This document shows positions 34,984 to 43,594 of a stretch of 50,682 nt of DNA, one piece after another. A program made the translations under genes and the position numbers. This DNA comes from Candidatus Gastranaerophilales bacterium. Lineage in GTDB: Bacteria; Cyanobacteriota; Vampirovibrionia; Gastranaerophilales; Gastranaerophilaceae. Below the pieces are notes generated by a model, which worked only from the letters and a program-made list of their open reading frames with translations, did no database searches and had not been told where the DNA came from. The stretch's first letter is position 1; each line of letters opens with the position of its first letter. The stretch covers positions 1 to 50,682 of the forward strand of contig CAJOOA010000042.1 in assembly GCA_905236055.1 (NCBI GenBank). Reading direction: 5' to 3'.

Positions 34984-35005
34984 ATATAGACCATATGGTC
35001 TATAT
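34984..35005. promoter_or_regulatory. Perfect 22-bp palindrome, candidate TetR-type operator
   Basis: The half-site ATATAGACCAT is followed directly by its reverse complement. The core TAGACC-N4-GGTCTA has the form of NemR/TetR-family operators. It lies between the Fe-S protein gene and the exported AMIN-like gene. No TetR gene is in the window, and a hairpin terminator role for the upstream gene is the alternative, though no T run follows. Confidence 0.5.
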
Positions 35006-35079
35006 CAATTTTAATCCAACGATTGATGTCTTGCCCATGAGGAACATGTACACTTAAGAACAAGGGAGAGAGTGTATTT

Positions 35080-36144
35080 ATGAAAAGAATTATGTTGTTA
35101 TTAGGGATAGTTTTTTCGGTAATCGGCGCATACGCTAACGAAAACGTACTACAATCAATTGAAATTGAACCTGTTAAAGATACTTACAATATAGTGCTTG
35201 TATCAGACAAGGCCGTTGATGTAAAAAAGACCGTTCAGGCATCAAATAAAATAAACCTTGTTCTGAAAGATATAAGAGCTTCTAAAACCATCAGCACTGT
35301 TTACAACAATGTATCAAATGTTGATACGGTTATGGTAGAACAGCAAGGAAACAGCGTAAACATATTTTTCCAAGCAGAAAATGCCGAAGCCGCAACCGTA
35401 ACATTCGATGCAATTACACCAGCACCCGTAAAAACTTCAAGCAGCTCAACCCCACTTAAACTAAGCAACCCTATAGAAAGCTACGCTCCTATATATAATG
35501 AAGATTTTCAAACTGCGAAAACTTCAAAACTTTTCAATAAGTTAAAATCAAATTCTACGGTAAGTGATATAAAAGACAGTCTTGATGAGGCATCTGACGG
35601 AGATACTGCAAATAAATTCATATCCTTTGGTTTGTTGACCATACTTGTTGTAGCAGTATCCAGATTGTTTAAGAAAAAAGAACCCGAAATGCGCATCGGA
35701 CTTTCACAGCAATTCGGCACCCCTGTTACAGGCAATGCGTTTGAACAAACACTTCAGCCGGCATTCCAAACTGCAACCGGGACGGCAAAACCGTTTACCA
35801 CAGTAAACTATGGTATCAATGCTTACAAAAACGGAGAAAGAAATCCTTATGAAACAACTCCAATGCAGTTTCATAATCCGAGATTGCAAAAATATGCATC
35901 ACTGGTTGCACAAGAAACAGCCGCTCAACCGGTTTTAACAAAAACAGCGCCGCAACCGGCTGCAGCAAAAGCAGTGTCAAGAGGTATGACTACTCCGGTT
36001 AACACTGCCCCTGTAAATCAATCAAATCCTAATATTGATAATCTCAAATTTTTGGAATCTATGACTGCTATATATGAAAAAAGTGGCCGCCACGACCTTG
36101 CAAAAGGTTTAAAAGCAAGTTTGAGTAAAAACAGCATTAAATAA
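35080..36144 (+). CDS. Exported membrane-anchored protein with AMIN-like domain
   Basis: A 354-residue protein with a signal peptide (MKRIMLLLGIVFSVIGAYA, cleavage likely after AYA). A beta-rich domain at about 22-112 (IEIEPVKDTYNIVLVSD, NKINLVLKDIRAS, VDTVMVEQQGNSVNIFFQAE) resembles AMIN domains of secretins and cell-wall amidases. One membrane helix follows at about 180-197 (ISFGLLTILVVAVSRLF), then a low-complexity Pro/Ala/Thr/Gln tail and a final helix FLESMTAIYEKSGRHDLAKG. The AMIN part would be periplasmic and the tail cytoplasmic. GGGAGAGAG precedes the ATG. A strong terminator follows. AMIN homology is by pattern only. Confidence 0.7.
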   Translation: MKRIMLLLGIVFSVIGAYANENVLQSIEIEPVKDTYNIVLVSDKAVDVKKTVQASNKINLVLKDIRASKTISTVYNNVSNVDTVMVEQQGNSVNIFFQAENAEAATVTFDAITPAPVKTSSSSTPLKLSNPIESYAPIYNEDFQTAKTSKLFNKLKSNSTVSDIKDSLDEASDGDTANKFISFGLLTILVVAVSRLFKKKEPEMRIGLSQQFGTPVTGNAFEQTLQPAFQTATGTAKPFTTVNYGINAYKNGERNPYETTPMQFHNPRLQKYASLVAQETAAQPVLTKTAPQPAAAKAVSRGMTTPVNTAPVNQSNPNIDNLKFLESMTAIYEKSGRHDLAKGLKASLSKNSIK

Positions 36145-36176
36145 CAAACAACAATCTTTTTATAAAACTATGCTAC

Positions 36177-36205
36177 TGCGCCGGTAAAACCTGCGCACTC
36201 TTTTT
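36177..36205 (+). terminator. Rho-independent terminator after the AMIN-like gene
   Basis: Stem TGCGC-C-GGT / ACC-T-GCGCA with an AAA loop and one mismatch, followed by CTCTTTTT. Confidence 0.75.
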
Positions 36206-36239
36206 ATGCATATTTTTTTCATGAATTGAATATATGCTA

Positions 36240-36268
36240 TTGAAGTAACCGCTTAAAAATGTTATACT
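36240..36268 (+). promoter_or_regulatory. Sigma-70 promoter of the GGDEF operon
   Basis: TTGAAG at 36240-36245, 17-base spacer, TATACT at 36263-36268 with TG one base upstream. It precedes the GTG start by 31 bases. Confidence 0.7.
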
Positions 36269-36299
36269 AAGTGGGTTATATAACTAGCAGGATACACCG

Positions 36300-38198
36300 G
36301 TGGGTTTTTTCGACAGAATAAAACGTTTTAAAAAAGAGCTGGAAAAGGTTGAAACTTCAATATATGCAGGCAAGCAATCGCTTCTTGAAGTTTACGAACT
36401 CAATTTAAAGCTTGAAGCCGAAATAGCGGAAAGAACGAAAGAGTTAGATACGGCTAACAAGCAAATGCTTACCTTGCAGCATATTTGGGACATGATGAAT
36501 TCATCAAAGCCGCTTTCGAGTGTCCTTAATGCGATTACTTCAAGTTTACAAGGCGAGCTTGGATATCTTAATTCCTGCATAGCTAAAAAAATGGTCGACG
36601 GAGAGGGCGAATATCTTCAAATGATGGCATATTCCGGTCCTATATTTGAAAGTCTTTTCAGAAGTATTTTCGGTTGCGAACCGCCGGAAAAACGCTTTAC
36701 TGACCATAATATTGATGAAATATACAATGCTATAGAAAAAGACGATATTTATATTTCAAAAGATGTTGCAAGACTTATCAAAAGCACAATGCCTGATGTT
36801 TCTGATGAAGTTGTAGCAAAAGAATTGGGCAGATCCGGGACAAAATCATATATTCTTATCCCGCTCACATATAACCATACCCATTATGGTTCGCTTGTAG
36901 TATTTTCTTCACGAGAAGAAGCTTCTGAAAATGAATTAAAATTTCTAAAACTGTTTTCCAAACAAATTGAACTTGCAATGACAATCGCAAGCTTATTCCA
37001 AACTGTTAAAGAACAGGCCGTTACTGACAGTATGACCGGCTTGTATAACAGAAGATATTTTGAAGAATTCCTTAGAAAAGAAACTATACGTTCAAAACGT
37101 CAGAACACAAAATTTTCAATCATCGGAATCGATTTGGACCATCTTAAAAAAATCAATGATAAATATGGTCACAATTACGGCGATGTAGCCATAAAAGCAA
37201 TTTCAGAAGTGCTCAAAGGCAGCTGCAGAACCATTGATATTGCGGCAAGGATGGGCGGAGAAGAATTTAATGTAATACTTCCTGGAGTTGATTCACAGGG
37301 CGGACTTATTTTTGCGGAACGTATCAGAAAGACTATCGAAAGTATTCCTCTCGAAAAAATCGGTCATATAACCGCCAGCATCGGCGTAGGAACATATATG
37401 GAACATTCCGAAGATGTCTACGAATTGGAAGAATTAGTTGATCACGCAATGTATGAGTCCAAAAGAGCAGGCAGAAATCGCGTAACATTAGCCAAACCCG
37501 CATCTGAAACTTCATGGCAAGAGGTTGCAATTAACGCATTTACAGATATTTTATCCAAACACAGAATTCCGCTCGATAAACGAACCACTGCATCACTGAA
37601 CAAAAAATTACAGGAAATGAATATAAACAATGATATGCTCTATCAGGTTTCTGATACGCTTATATCAACATACAACCCTGATCATGCAGTTGGAGGTACT
37701 AAGAAAAAAATTATACTTGCGACACTGCTTGCAAAGCGTTTTGACCTTCCAAAAGAAAATATTGATAAGCTAAAAATAGCGATTCTGCTTTATGATATCG
37801 GAAATACACTGTTACCGAAGGAAATACTCGGTAAAACCACCCCACTCAGTGAAGAAGAACTAGCTTCAATCAAACAGCATCCGCTTATTGCAGCAAGAGA
37901 AATCCTTAAACCCATAAGCGACATAGGTGATATAATTCCGATTATCGAAAAGCATCACGAAAACTGGGACGGCACCGGATACCCAGGACACATAGCCGGA
38001 GATCAAATACCGATTGAATCCCAAATAATTCTAATAGTAGATTCATATTTTGCATTGATGGAAGATCGCCCTTACAGAAAAGCGATGTCAAAAAATGATG
38101 CACTTAAAACAATATTAATTGATTCCGGTAACAAGTGGAGCGCAGCACTTGCGGATGAATTTGCATCAGTTACTAGCAACGAGGATTTCAATGATTGA
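36300..38198 (+). CDS. Diguanylate cyclase (GAF-GGDEF) with degenerate HD-GYP domain
   Basis: A 632-residue cytoplasmic signalling protein. An N-terminal coiled coil (about 10-60) precedes a GAF-like sensor domain (about 70-235), then a GGDEF domain (about 240-405). That domain has DSMTGLYNRRYFEEF, the active site GGEEF at 319-323 and an intact inhibitory site RTID at 310-313, so it should make cyclic di-GMP with product feedback. The C-terminal HD-GYP domain keeps HHENWDGTGYPG (552-563) and EDRPYR but has YDIGN (498-502) where the family has HDIGK. The earlier metal-binding histidine also appears missing, so phosphodiesterase activity is unlikely. GTG start with AGGA upstream. It overlaps the PadR gene by eight bases. 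Confidence 0.92.
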   Translation: MGFFDRIKRFKKELEKVETSIYAGKQSLLEVYELNLKLEAEIAERTKELDTANKQMLTLQHIWDMMNSSKPLSSVLNAITSSLQGELGYLNSCIAKKMVDGEGEYLQMMAYSGPIFESLFRSIFGCEPPEKRFTDHNIDEIYNAIEKDDIYISKDVARLIKSTMPDVSDEVVAKELGRSGTKSYILIPLTYNHTHYGSLVVFSSREEASENELKFLKLFSKQIELAMTIASLFQTVKEQAVTDSMTGLYNRRYFEEFLRKETIRSKRQNTKFSIIGIDLDHLKKINDKYGHNYGDVAIKAISEVLKGSCRTIDIAARMGGEEFNVILPGVDSQGGLIFAERIRKTIESIPLEKIGHITASIGVGTYMEHSEDVYELEELVDHAMYESKRAGRNRVTLAKPASETSWQEVAINAFTDILSKHRIPLDKRTTASLNKKLQEMNINNDMLYQVSDTLISTYNPDHAVGGTKKKIILATLLAKRFDLPKENIDKLKIAILLYDIGNTLLPKEILGKTTPLSEEELASIKQHPLIAAREILKPISDIGDIIPIIEKHHENWDGTGYPGHIAGDQIPIESQIILIVDSYFALMEDRPYRKAMSKNDALKTILIDSGNKWSAALADEFASVTSNEDFND

Positions 38199-38703
38199 TA
38201 TCTTGATACTATATGAGTTAAATAAATCCCCTTTAACAATGTATGGCATTTCCAAACAAATTATGACGCAGTTTTCCGTCTTAATGAAACCGAGTATGGG
38301 AACTATCCAACCGGCACTTAAAAACCTTGAAAAAAATGAAATGGTTTCTTGTCAAAAATATATGTCAAAAGGCGGCAGACCTTCAATTTGCTACGCAATT
38401 ACAAACAAAGGTAAAGAGGCCTTAGTAAAGAAAATCCTGTCACCGTTGACGGAAAACCCTGTACAATTTACCGCAAACGCACGAATTAGGTTATGCTGCG
38501 CAGATATACTTGATTCTGAAGATTACAAAAACCTGTTAAAGCTTTTGAAAAGGAAAGCCGAAGTACTTATGACAGAAACCAAAAAATTATCAGAAAGCAG
38601 CAAAATACCGGATAATTCCGAAATAATATTTGATAATTTGGCCTGCGAATACAGAAATTTGTTCTCATTATTGGAAGGATTAGAACATGCCTGCAAAGGT
38701 TAG
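38191..38703 (+). CDS. PadR-family transcriptional regulator
   Basis: A 170-residue regulator. The winged-helix N-terminus (IDILILYELNKSPLTMYGIS, MKPSMGTIQPALKNLEKNEM, KGGRPSICYAITNKGKEAL) follows the PadR pattern in which the recognition helix precedes a two-strand wing. A C-terminal helical dimerisation region follows. The start is ATG 38191 with GAGGA upstream, overlapping the end of the GGDEF gene; its end overlaps the DUF512 gene by 17 bases. Target genes and ligand are unknown. Confidence 0.88.
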   Translation: MIDILILYELNKSPLTMYGISKQIMTQFSVLMKPSMGTIQPALKNLEKNEMVSCQKYMSKGGRPSICYAITNKGKEALVKKILSPLTENPVQFTANARIRLCCADILDSEDYKNLLKLLKRKAEVLMTETKKLSESSKIPDNSEIIFDNLACEYRNLFSLLEGLEHACKG

Positions 38704-39958
38704 CGGTGTAATAAAATCCTCCATAGCGGAAGAATTAGGGATAGCAGAAGGGGATTCTCTGCTAAAAATCGATGGCACAACCCCTCAAGATATGATTGAC
38801 TATAACTTTCTATGCAAAGGAGAAGTTATTACCATAGAAATTCAAAAAGAAAATGGAGATATTGAAGAAATTGAGCTTGAAAAAGATTATGACGAAGATT
38901 TGGGAATTATATTTGAATCTGCCGTTTTCGACAAAGTTAAACCCTGTTTGAACAAATGTATTTTTTGTTTTGTTGACCAGCAACCTGAGGGTTTAAGAAA
39001 TACATTGTACATAAAAGACGATGATTACCGACTTTCCTACTTACAAGGAACTTATATTACCACAACAAACCTCACAGAAAAAGATAAAGAGCGCATAGCA
39101 AAATTGCACCTCGGACCGTTTTACATATCTGTTCACACAACAAATCCGGAATTACGCGTAAAAATGCTCAAAAATCCAAATGCGGCAAAAATTATGGAAA
39201 ATTTGAAATGGTTTAATGATAACGATATACCGTTTCATGCACAAATTGTGCTCTGCCCCGGATATAATGACGGTAAAGAATTAGAGCGAACTCTTAAAGA
39301 TTTAAGCAAATTTAAAAACAACTTGTTATCCGTCGCAATAGTTCCAGTCGGAGTAACAAAGTATCGAAAAGAAACTCTTAAAACCGTTGATAAAGAAACC
39401 GCAATTGAAACCATTAATATTTCAAGCAAATACAAAAATGTATATTGTTCGGATGAATTTTTCCTTAAAGCCGGATATAACATTCCTGCAAGCGAATACT
39501 ATAACAATTTTTCACAGCTTGATGATGGAGTTGGTTCTCTTAGAACGCTTATGGATGATTTCGATAGTTATAAATTGCCCGTAAGCTTGACAAAACCTCT
39601 TTCAATAGCTTTTGCTTGCTCGGTTGCTGCAAAATCCGCTTTTGAATATATTTCGGAAAAGCTTAACAAAATAACAAATCTTGAAGTTATCGTAAAACCG
39701 GTCATTTCAACATATTGGGGCGAAGGAGTTACAGTCGCGGGATTAATAACATCAGAAGATTTAATATCTGCAGTGAAGAATATTAAGACCGACCTCATAA
39801 TTGTACCTTCTATAATGCTCAGGCCATATACAGAACTTTTTTTAGACGGAAATTCGCTGGATTATGTAAAAGAAAAAACAAAACACAAGTTCTTTGTAAC
39901 AAAAAACAACTATTCCGTCTGTGAAGTAATAGATTTAATAAATAATTACGCTGATTAA
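38687..39958 (+). CDS. DUF512 radical-SAM-like Fe-S protein (cyanobacterial type)
   Basis: A 423-residue protein of the DUF512 family, annotated in cyanobacteria as a putative FeS oxidoreductase. An N-terminal PDZ-like domain (about 1-75: GVIKSSIAEELGIAEGDSLL) precedes a radical-SAM-type cluster motif, Cys87-x3-Cys91-x2-Cys94 (PCLNKCIFCFVDQ). The TIM-barrel part has YRLSYLQGTYITTTNL, GPFYISVHTTNPELR and HAQIVLCPGYNDG. The C-terminal DUF512 domain has STYWGEGVTVAGLIT and SIMLRPYTELFLDG. The reaction is unknown. GGAAGGA precedes the ATG. It is the third gene of the GGDEF-PadR-DUF512 operon; no terminator with a T run follows. Confidence 0.9.
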   Translation: MPAKVSGVIKSSIAEELGIAEGDSLLKIDGTTPQDMIDYNFLCKGEVITIEIQKENGDIEEIELEKDYDEDLGIIFESAVFDKVKPCLNKCIFCFVDQQPEGLRNTLYIKDDDYRLSYLQGTYITTTNLTEKDKERIAKLHLGPFYISVHTTNPELRVKMLKNPNAAKIMENLKWFNDNDIPFHAQIVLCPGYNDGKELERTLKDLSKFKNNLLSVAIVPVGVTKYRKETLKTVDKETAIETINISSKYKNVYCSDEFFLKAGYNIPASEYYNNFSQLDDGVGSLRTLMDDFDSYKLPVSLTKPLSIAFACSVAAKSAFEYISEKLNKITNLEVIVKPVISTYWGEGVTVAGLITSEDLISAVKNIKTDLIIVPSIMLRPYTELFLDGNSLDYVKEKTKHKFFVTKNNYSVCEVIDLINNYAD

Positions 39959-40157
39959 TCACAAGAACATGTAATTCAATGTTCATCATGTTTACAAATA
40001 TTTACAATGAGCGAAATATATATAATTACTGCATTTCAGCCGCATTTTGTTTCGTAAAAATACAAAAAAGAGGTTTTATAAGGCAATTTTTTTAAGTCCA
40101 AATACTTAATCATGGTAGAAGGTAATAATGTAATTTTATGAAGAAAGGATTAGTAAG

Positions 40158-40658
40158 ATGTTAAACGTAAACGGAACAACAAATGTAAACGCTGTACAAC
40201 AAACAAATACAGCACAAGCACAAAATTTGCCATTTAGAGGCAGAACAGATTATGAAAGAGCACCGGAATATGATACATACGAATCCGGTAAAAAACACTC
40301 AGGTTTAAAAACCGTAGGATGGTTAACAGGTTTGACCGCAGTAGGACTCGCTATCGCAAGTTTTGTTAAAGGTAAGCAAAAATTACCGGAAAATAGCAAG
40401 TTGGGCGACATAATGAAAGAAGGTTGGAAAGAAGTAAAAACCGGATTAAAAAATTTGTGGTCTAAGGTTGGTGGAAAGAACAAAGTTACAAAGAGTAACT
40501 CCAATGAAGTACTTACTAAGAAAATAAATGAAGCCAACAATAAAGAAGCTTTGGAAAAACTTGGTGAACGTGTTAAAAAATATGGTTCAGAAGAAACCAA
40601 AAAGGCATACGAAGAAGCATTAAAGAAATTTGAAGAAGCAGCAGAAAACGCAGCTTAG
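40158..40658 (+). CDS. Small membrane protein with polar N-terminus, lineage type
   Basis: A 166-residue unknown protein. The first 25 residues are Asn/Thr/Gln-rich (MLNVNGTTNVNAVQQTNTAQ), ending in LPFRGRTDYE. One membrane helix lies at about 51-70 (KTVGWLTGLTAVGLAIASFV), followed by a strongly charged helical tail rich in Lys and Glu. No cleavable signal peptide. AAAGGA lies upstream at long spacing. It stands alone with its own terminator. Layout parallels the 25.1-kb protein. The 199-base gap before it has a small GAACAT/ATGTTC inverted repeat and no gene I can support. Confidence 0.75.
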   Translation: MLNVNGTTNVNAVQQTNTAQAQNLPFRGRTDYERAPEYDTYESGKKHSGLKTVGWLTGLTAVGLAIASFVKGKQKLPENSKLGDIMKEGWKEVKTGLKNLWSKVGGKNKVTKSNSNEVLTKKINEANNKEALEKLGERVKKYGSEETKKAYEEALKKFEEAAENAA

Positions 40659-40718
40659 TAAGGCCTCAAAATCAATTAAAAAAGTTCCGAAAAAAAATTA
40701 CATCAAATAATCCGAATA

Positions 40719-40750
40719 AATCGGGAAGGTTTTTCCTTCCCGATTATTTT
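40719..40750 (+). terminator. Rho-independent terminator
   Basis: An 11-bp perfect stem AATCGGGAAGG / CCTTCCCGATT with a T5 loop, then ATTTTTAT. It ends the preceding small membrane protein gene. Confidence 0.9.
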
Positions 40751-40802
40751 TATAAATTAACTAAGATTTTGCATAAACATACAATTCACCGAACGTAATA
40801 AA

Positions 40803-40831
40803 TTGACACGATTATCCCGTTGTGATGTAAT
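40803..40831 (+). promoter_or_regulatory. Promoter of adhE
   Basis: TTGACA at 40803-40808, 17-base spacer, TGTAAT at 40826-40831. An overlapping TATAAT at 40831-40836 is an alternative -10 with a poor spacer. AAGGAG precedes the adhE ATG. Confidence 0.65.
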
Positions 40832-40866
40832 ATAATTAAGACTTTTAAGATTATAAGGAGAGAGAA

Positions 40867-43539
40867 ATGGCTACCGCAAAAACCCCCAAAAAAACAACAA
40901 AGTACAAAACCGTAAGAAAATTAGAAAGGGCTTTTAGAGCTTCGACAAAGGTTGAAACCGCAGAACAATTGGAAATTCTTATTTCCAAAGTTCAAAAAGC
41001 ACAAAAAATATACGAAACTTACACGCAAGAGCAAGTTGATAAAATATTTCAAGCTGCTGCGACAGCAGCTAACAAAGCACGTATTCCGCTTGCGAAAATG
41101 GCTGTTGAAGAAACCGGTATGGGAGTTTTGGAAGATAAAATTATCAAAAATCATCTTGCAGCAGAATACATATATAACAAGCATAAAAACGCAAAGACTT
41201 GCGGAATAATAAGTGAAGATAAAGAAAACGGAATTAAAATTGTTGCAGAACCATTAGGGATATTAGCCGGAATTGTTCCGACAACGAATCCCACATCTAC
41301 AGCTATTTTTAAATCCTTAATTGCACTTAAAACAAGGAATGCAATAATTTTTTCACCGCATCCGAGAGCCGCAAAATGCACTATAGAAGCTGCTAAAATA
41401 GTTTTGGAAGCCGCAGTTAAAGCAGGTGCACCGGAGGATATAATCGGCTGGATAGATGTTCCGTCTGTTGAACTTTCTGCAGCACTTATGCAACATCCCT
41501 CAATAAATTGTATAATAGCAACCGGAGGTCCGGGAATGGTTAAAGCCGCTTATTCGTCCGGAAACCCCGCATTGGGTGTAGGCCCGGGTAATGTCGCAGC
41601 AGTAATTGATGAAACCGCAGATATTCAAATGGCCGTTTCTTCAATATTGATGTCGAAAACATTTGATAATGGCATGATTTGTGCATCTGAGCAATCTGTT
41701 ATCGTATGCGAAGACGTTTACGAAAAAGTTAAAGAAGAATTTGTCTTAAGAGGTGCATACATTGTTAAAAAATCCGATGAAAAGAAATTGGTTGAACTTC
41801 CGTTTATAGATCCGCAAAGAGGGACCGCACATCCTTTAATCGTCGGACAATCTGCTTGCAAAATTGCAAAAATTGCCGGTTTTAAGGTTCCTGAAAACTC
41901 GAAAATTCTTCTCTGCGAAAGACCAAAAGTTGACTGGAACGATCCGTTTTCAAGAGAAAAATTATCACCAATTTTGACAATGTACAAAGCAAAAAACTTT
42001 AAAGAAGCTGTTGAAATGGCACATGAATTGGTATTCAAAGGAGGTGCCGGACATTCGGCGGCTCTGTATACCGATGAACGTAAGAGTGACAGAATAGACT
42101 ACTATGCAGAAAACATGCCTGCTTGCAGAATTATTATAAATTCCCCATCTTCTCAGGGAGGCATAGGAGATTTATACAACTTCAAATTAGAACCGTCATT
42201 ATCATTGGGATGCGGTTCTTGGGGGAAAAATTCGGTCTCCGGAAATATCGGAGTAGAACACTTACTTAACTATAAAACTGTTGCTGAAAGGAGAGAAAAT
42301 ATGTTGTGGTTCAAAGTTCCGCCAAAGGTTTACTTTAAAAGAGGTGCTTTAGACCTTGCTCTCAGAGTTCTTAAGGGTAAAAAACGGGCCTTTATTGTAA
42401 CAGATAAATTCTTATTCGATTCCGGCGCAGTTGATAAAATAACGAAAGTTTTACACGAAATTGATATAGAATATCAAATATTCTTTGACGTAAAACCGGA
42501 TCCGACTTTGTCTACTATAAATCAAGCTATGGCACAGTTAAGACCTTTTGAACCGGATTTAATTATTGCCCTTGGCGGCGGTTCACCGATGGATGCAGCG
42601 AAAATTATGTGGCTTATGTATGAACAGCCGGATGTTAATTTTGAAGATATCTCAATGAGATTTATGGATATAAGAAAACGTGTTTGCCAGATACCAGATT
42701 TGGGTAAAAAAGCCACGATGGTTTGTATACCTACAACATCCGGAACTGGCTCCGAAGTTACGCCGTTCTCAATAATTACAGATGATAAAACAAATGTTAA
42801 ATATGCTATTGCAGATTACGCTCTGACGCCAAACATCGCAATCATCGACCCGAACTTTGTTGACGGTATGCCAAAAGGTTTGACTGCTGCATCGGGTATT
42901 GATGCTTTAGTACACGCAATTGAAGCGTATGTATCTTGTATGGCAACCAACTTTACGAATTCAAATGCTTTGGAAGCAACCAAGTTGATCTTCAGGTATC
43001 TTGAACGTTCTTATACAAAAGGCGCAAATGATCCTGCCGCACGTGAAAAAATGCATTATGCGGCAACAATCGCCGGTATGTCATTTGCAAACTCCTTCCT
43101 GGGAATATGTCACTCGATGGCACATAAACTTGGTGCAATGTACCACGTTCCGCACGGGGTTGCAAATGCATTACTTATAAGACAAGTAATCAAATTTAAT
43201 GCAACAGATGCTCCCAAAAAACAGGCGATATTCCCACAATACAAATATCCGAATGCAAAGGCAAAATATGGCCAAATTGCGGATGAGCTTAAACTTGGCG
43301 GCAAAACTGATGACGAGAAAGTTGAACGTCTCATCACTGCTGTAGAAGGACTTATGATTGCGATAGATTTACCGCTCTCCATAAAGGATTACGGCATCGA
43401 TAAGAAAACGTTTATGGCAAATCTCGACGAGTTGGTCGAACTTGCGTTTGATGATCAATGCACGGGAGCTAATCCGGTTTATCCGCTTATGGAAGATATT
43501 AAAAAACTTTACATAGACGCATACAACGGAGTTGTATAG
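40867..43539 (+). CDS. adhE: Bifunctional acetaldehyde-CoA / alcohol dehydrogenase
   Basis: AdhE reduces acetyl-CoA to acetaldehyde and then ethanol, using two NADH; it is a main fermentative redox sink. The 890-residue length matches the family. The N-terminal aldehyde dehydrogenase domain (about 1-450) has the catalytic Cys272 in NGMICASEQSVI and GPGNVAAVIDETAD. The C-terminal iron-dependent alcohol dehydrogenase domain (about 460-890) has LGGGSPMDAAKIMW, TTSGTGSEVTPFSI and the metal-binding ASGIDALVHAIEAYVS and CHSMAHKLGAMYHVPHGVAN. Such enzymes assemble into spirosomes. It has its own promoter and is monocistronic. It supports an anaerobic, fermentative life style. Confidence 0.98.
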   Translation: MATAKTPKKTTKYKTVRKLERAFRASTKVETAEQLEILISKVQKAQKIYETYTQEQVDKIFQAAATAANKARIPLAKMAVEETGMGVLEDKIIKNHLAAEYIYNKHKNAKTCGIISEDKENGIKIVAEPLGILAGIVPTTNPTSTAIFKSLIALKTRNAIIFSPHPRAAKCTIEAAKIVLEAAVKAGAPEDIIGWIDVPSVELSAALMQHPSINCIIATGGPGMVKAAYSSGNPALGVGPGNVAAVIDETADIQMAVSSILMSKTFDNGMICASEQSVIVCEDVYEKVKEEFVLRGAYIVKKSDEKKLVELPFIDPQRGTAHPLIVGQSACKIAKIAGFKVPENSKILLCERPKVDWNDPFSREKLSPILTMYKAKNFKEAVEMAHELVFKGGAGHSAALYTDERKSDRIDYYAENMPACRIIINSPSSQGGIGDLYNFKLEPSLSLGCGSWGKNSVSGNIGVEHLLNYKTVAERRENMLWFKVPPKVYFKRGALDLALRVLKGKKRAFIVTDKFLFDSGAVDKITKVLHEIDIEYQIFFDVKPDPTLSTINQAMAQLRPFEPDLIIALGGGSPMDAAKIMWLMYEQPDVNFEDISMRFMDIRKRVCQIPDLGKKATMVCIPTTSGTGSEVTPFSIITDDKTNVKYAIADYALTPNIAIIDPNFVDGMPKGLTAASGIDALVHAIEAYVSCMATNFTNSNALEATKLIFRYLERSYTKGANDPAAREKMHYAATIAGMSFANSFLGICHSMAHKLGAMYHVPHGVANALLIRQVIKFNATDAPKKQAIFPQYKYPNAKAKYGQIADELKLGGKTDDEKVERLITAVEGLMIAIDLPLSIKDYGIDKKTFMANLDELVELAFDDQCTGANPVYPLMEDIKKLYIDAYNGVV

Positions 43540-43556
43540 ATAACTTCCGTTTTCGT
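43525..43556 (+). terminator. Probable terminator of adhE
   Basis: A hairpin AACGGA-GTT / AAC-TTCCGTT (one bulge) overlaps the stop codon and is followed by TTCGTTT. Modest. Confidence 0.4.
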
Positions 43557-43559
43557 TTA

Positions 43560-43588
43560 TTGTTGAAAATAGTTTTACGTGGTATAAT
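43560..43588 (+). promoter_or_regulatory. Promoter of the histidine kinase, leaderless type
   Basis: TTGTTG at 43560-43565, 17-base spacer, TATAAT at 43583-43588. ATG follows after six bases, with no Shine-Dalgarno, so the transcript should start at or beside the ATG. Confidence 0.65.
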
Positions 43589-43594
43589 TTCGGT

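Noticed and set aside
39979-40095. 38-codon plus-strand frame in the gap before the 40.2-kb gene
   Set aside because: No ribosome binding site and biased composition; the gap also holds the promoter region of the next gene.
40820-40838. Possible Rex redox-repressor site at the adhE promoter (TTGTGA half-site)
   Set aside because: Only one half-site is present; the expected TCACAA partner is missing.
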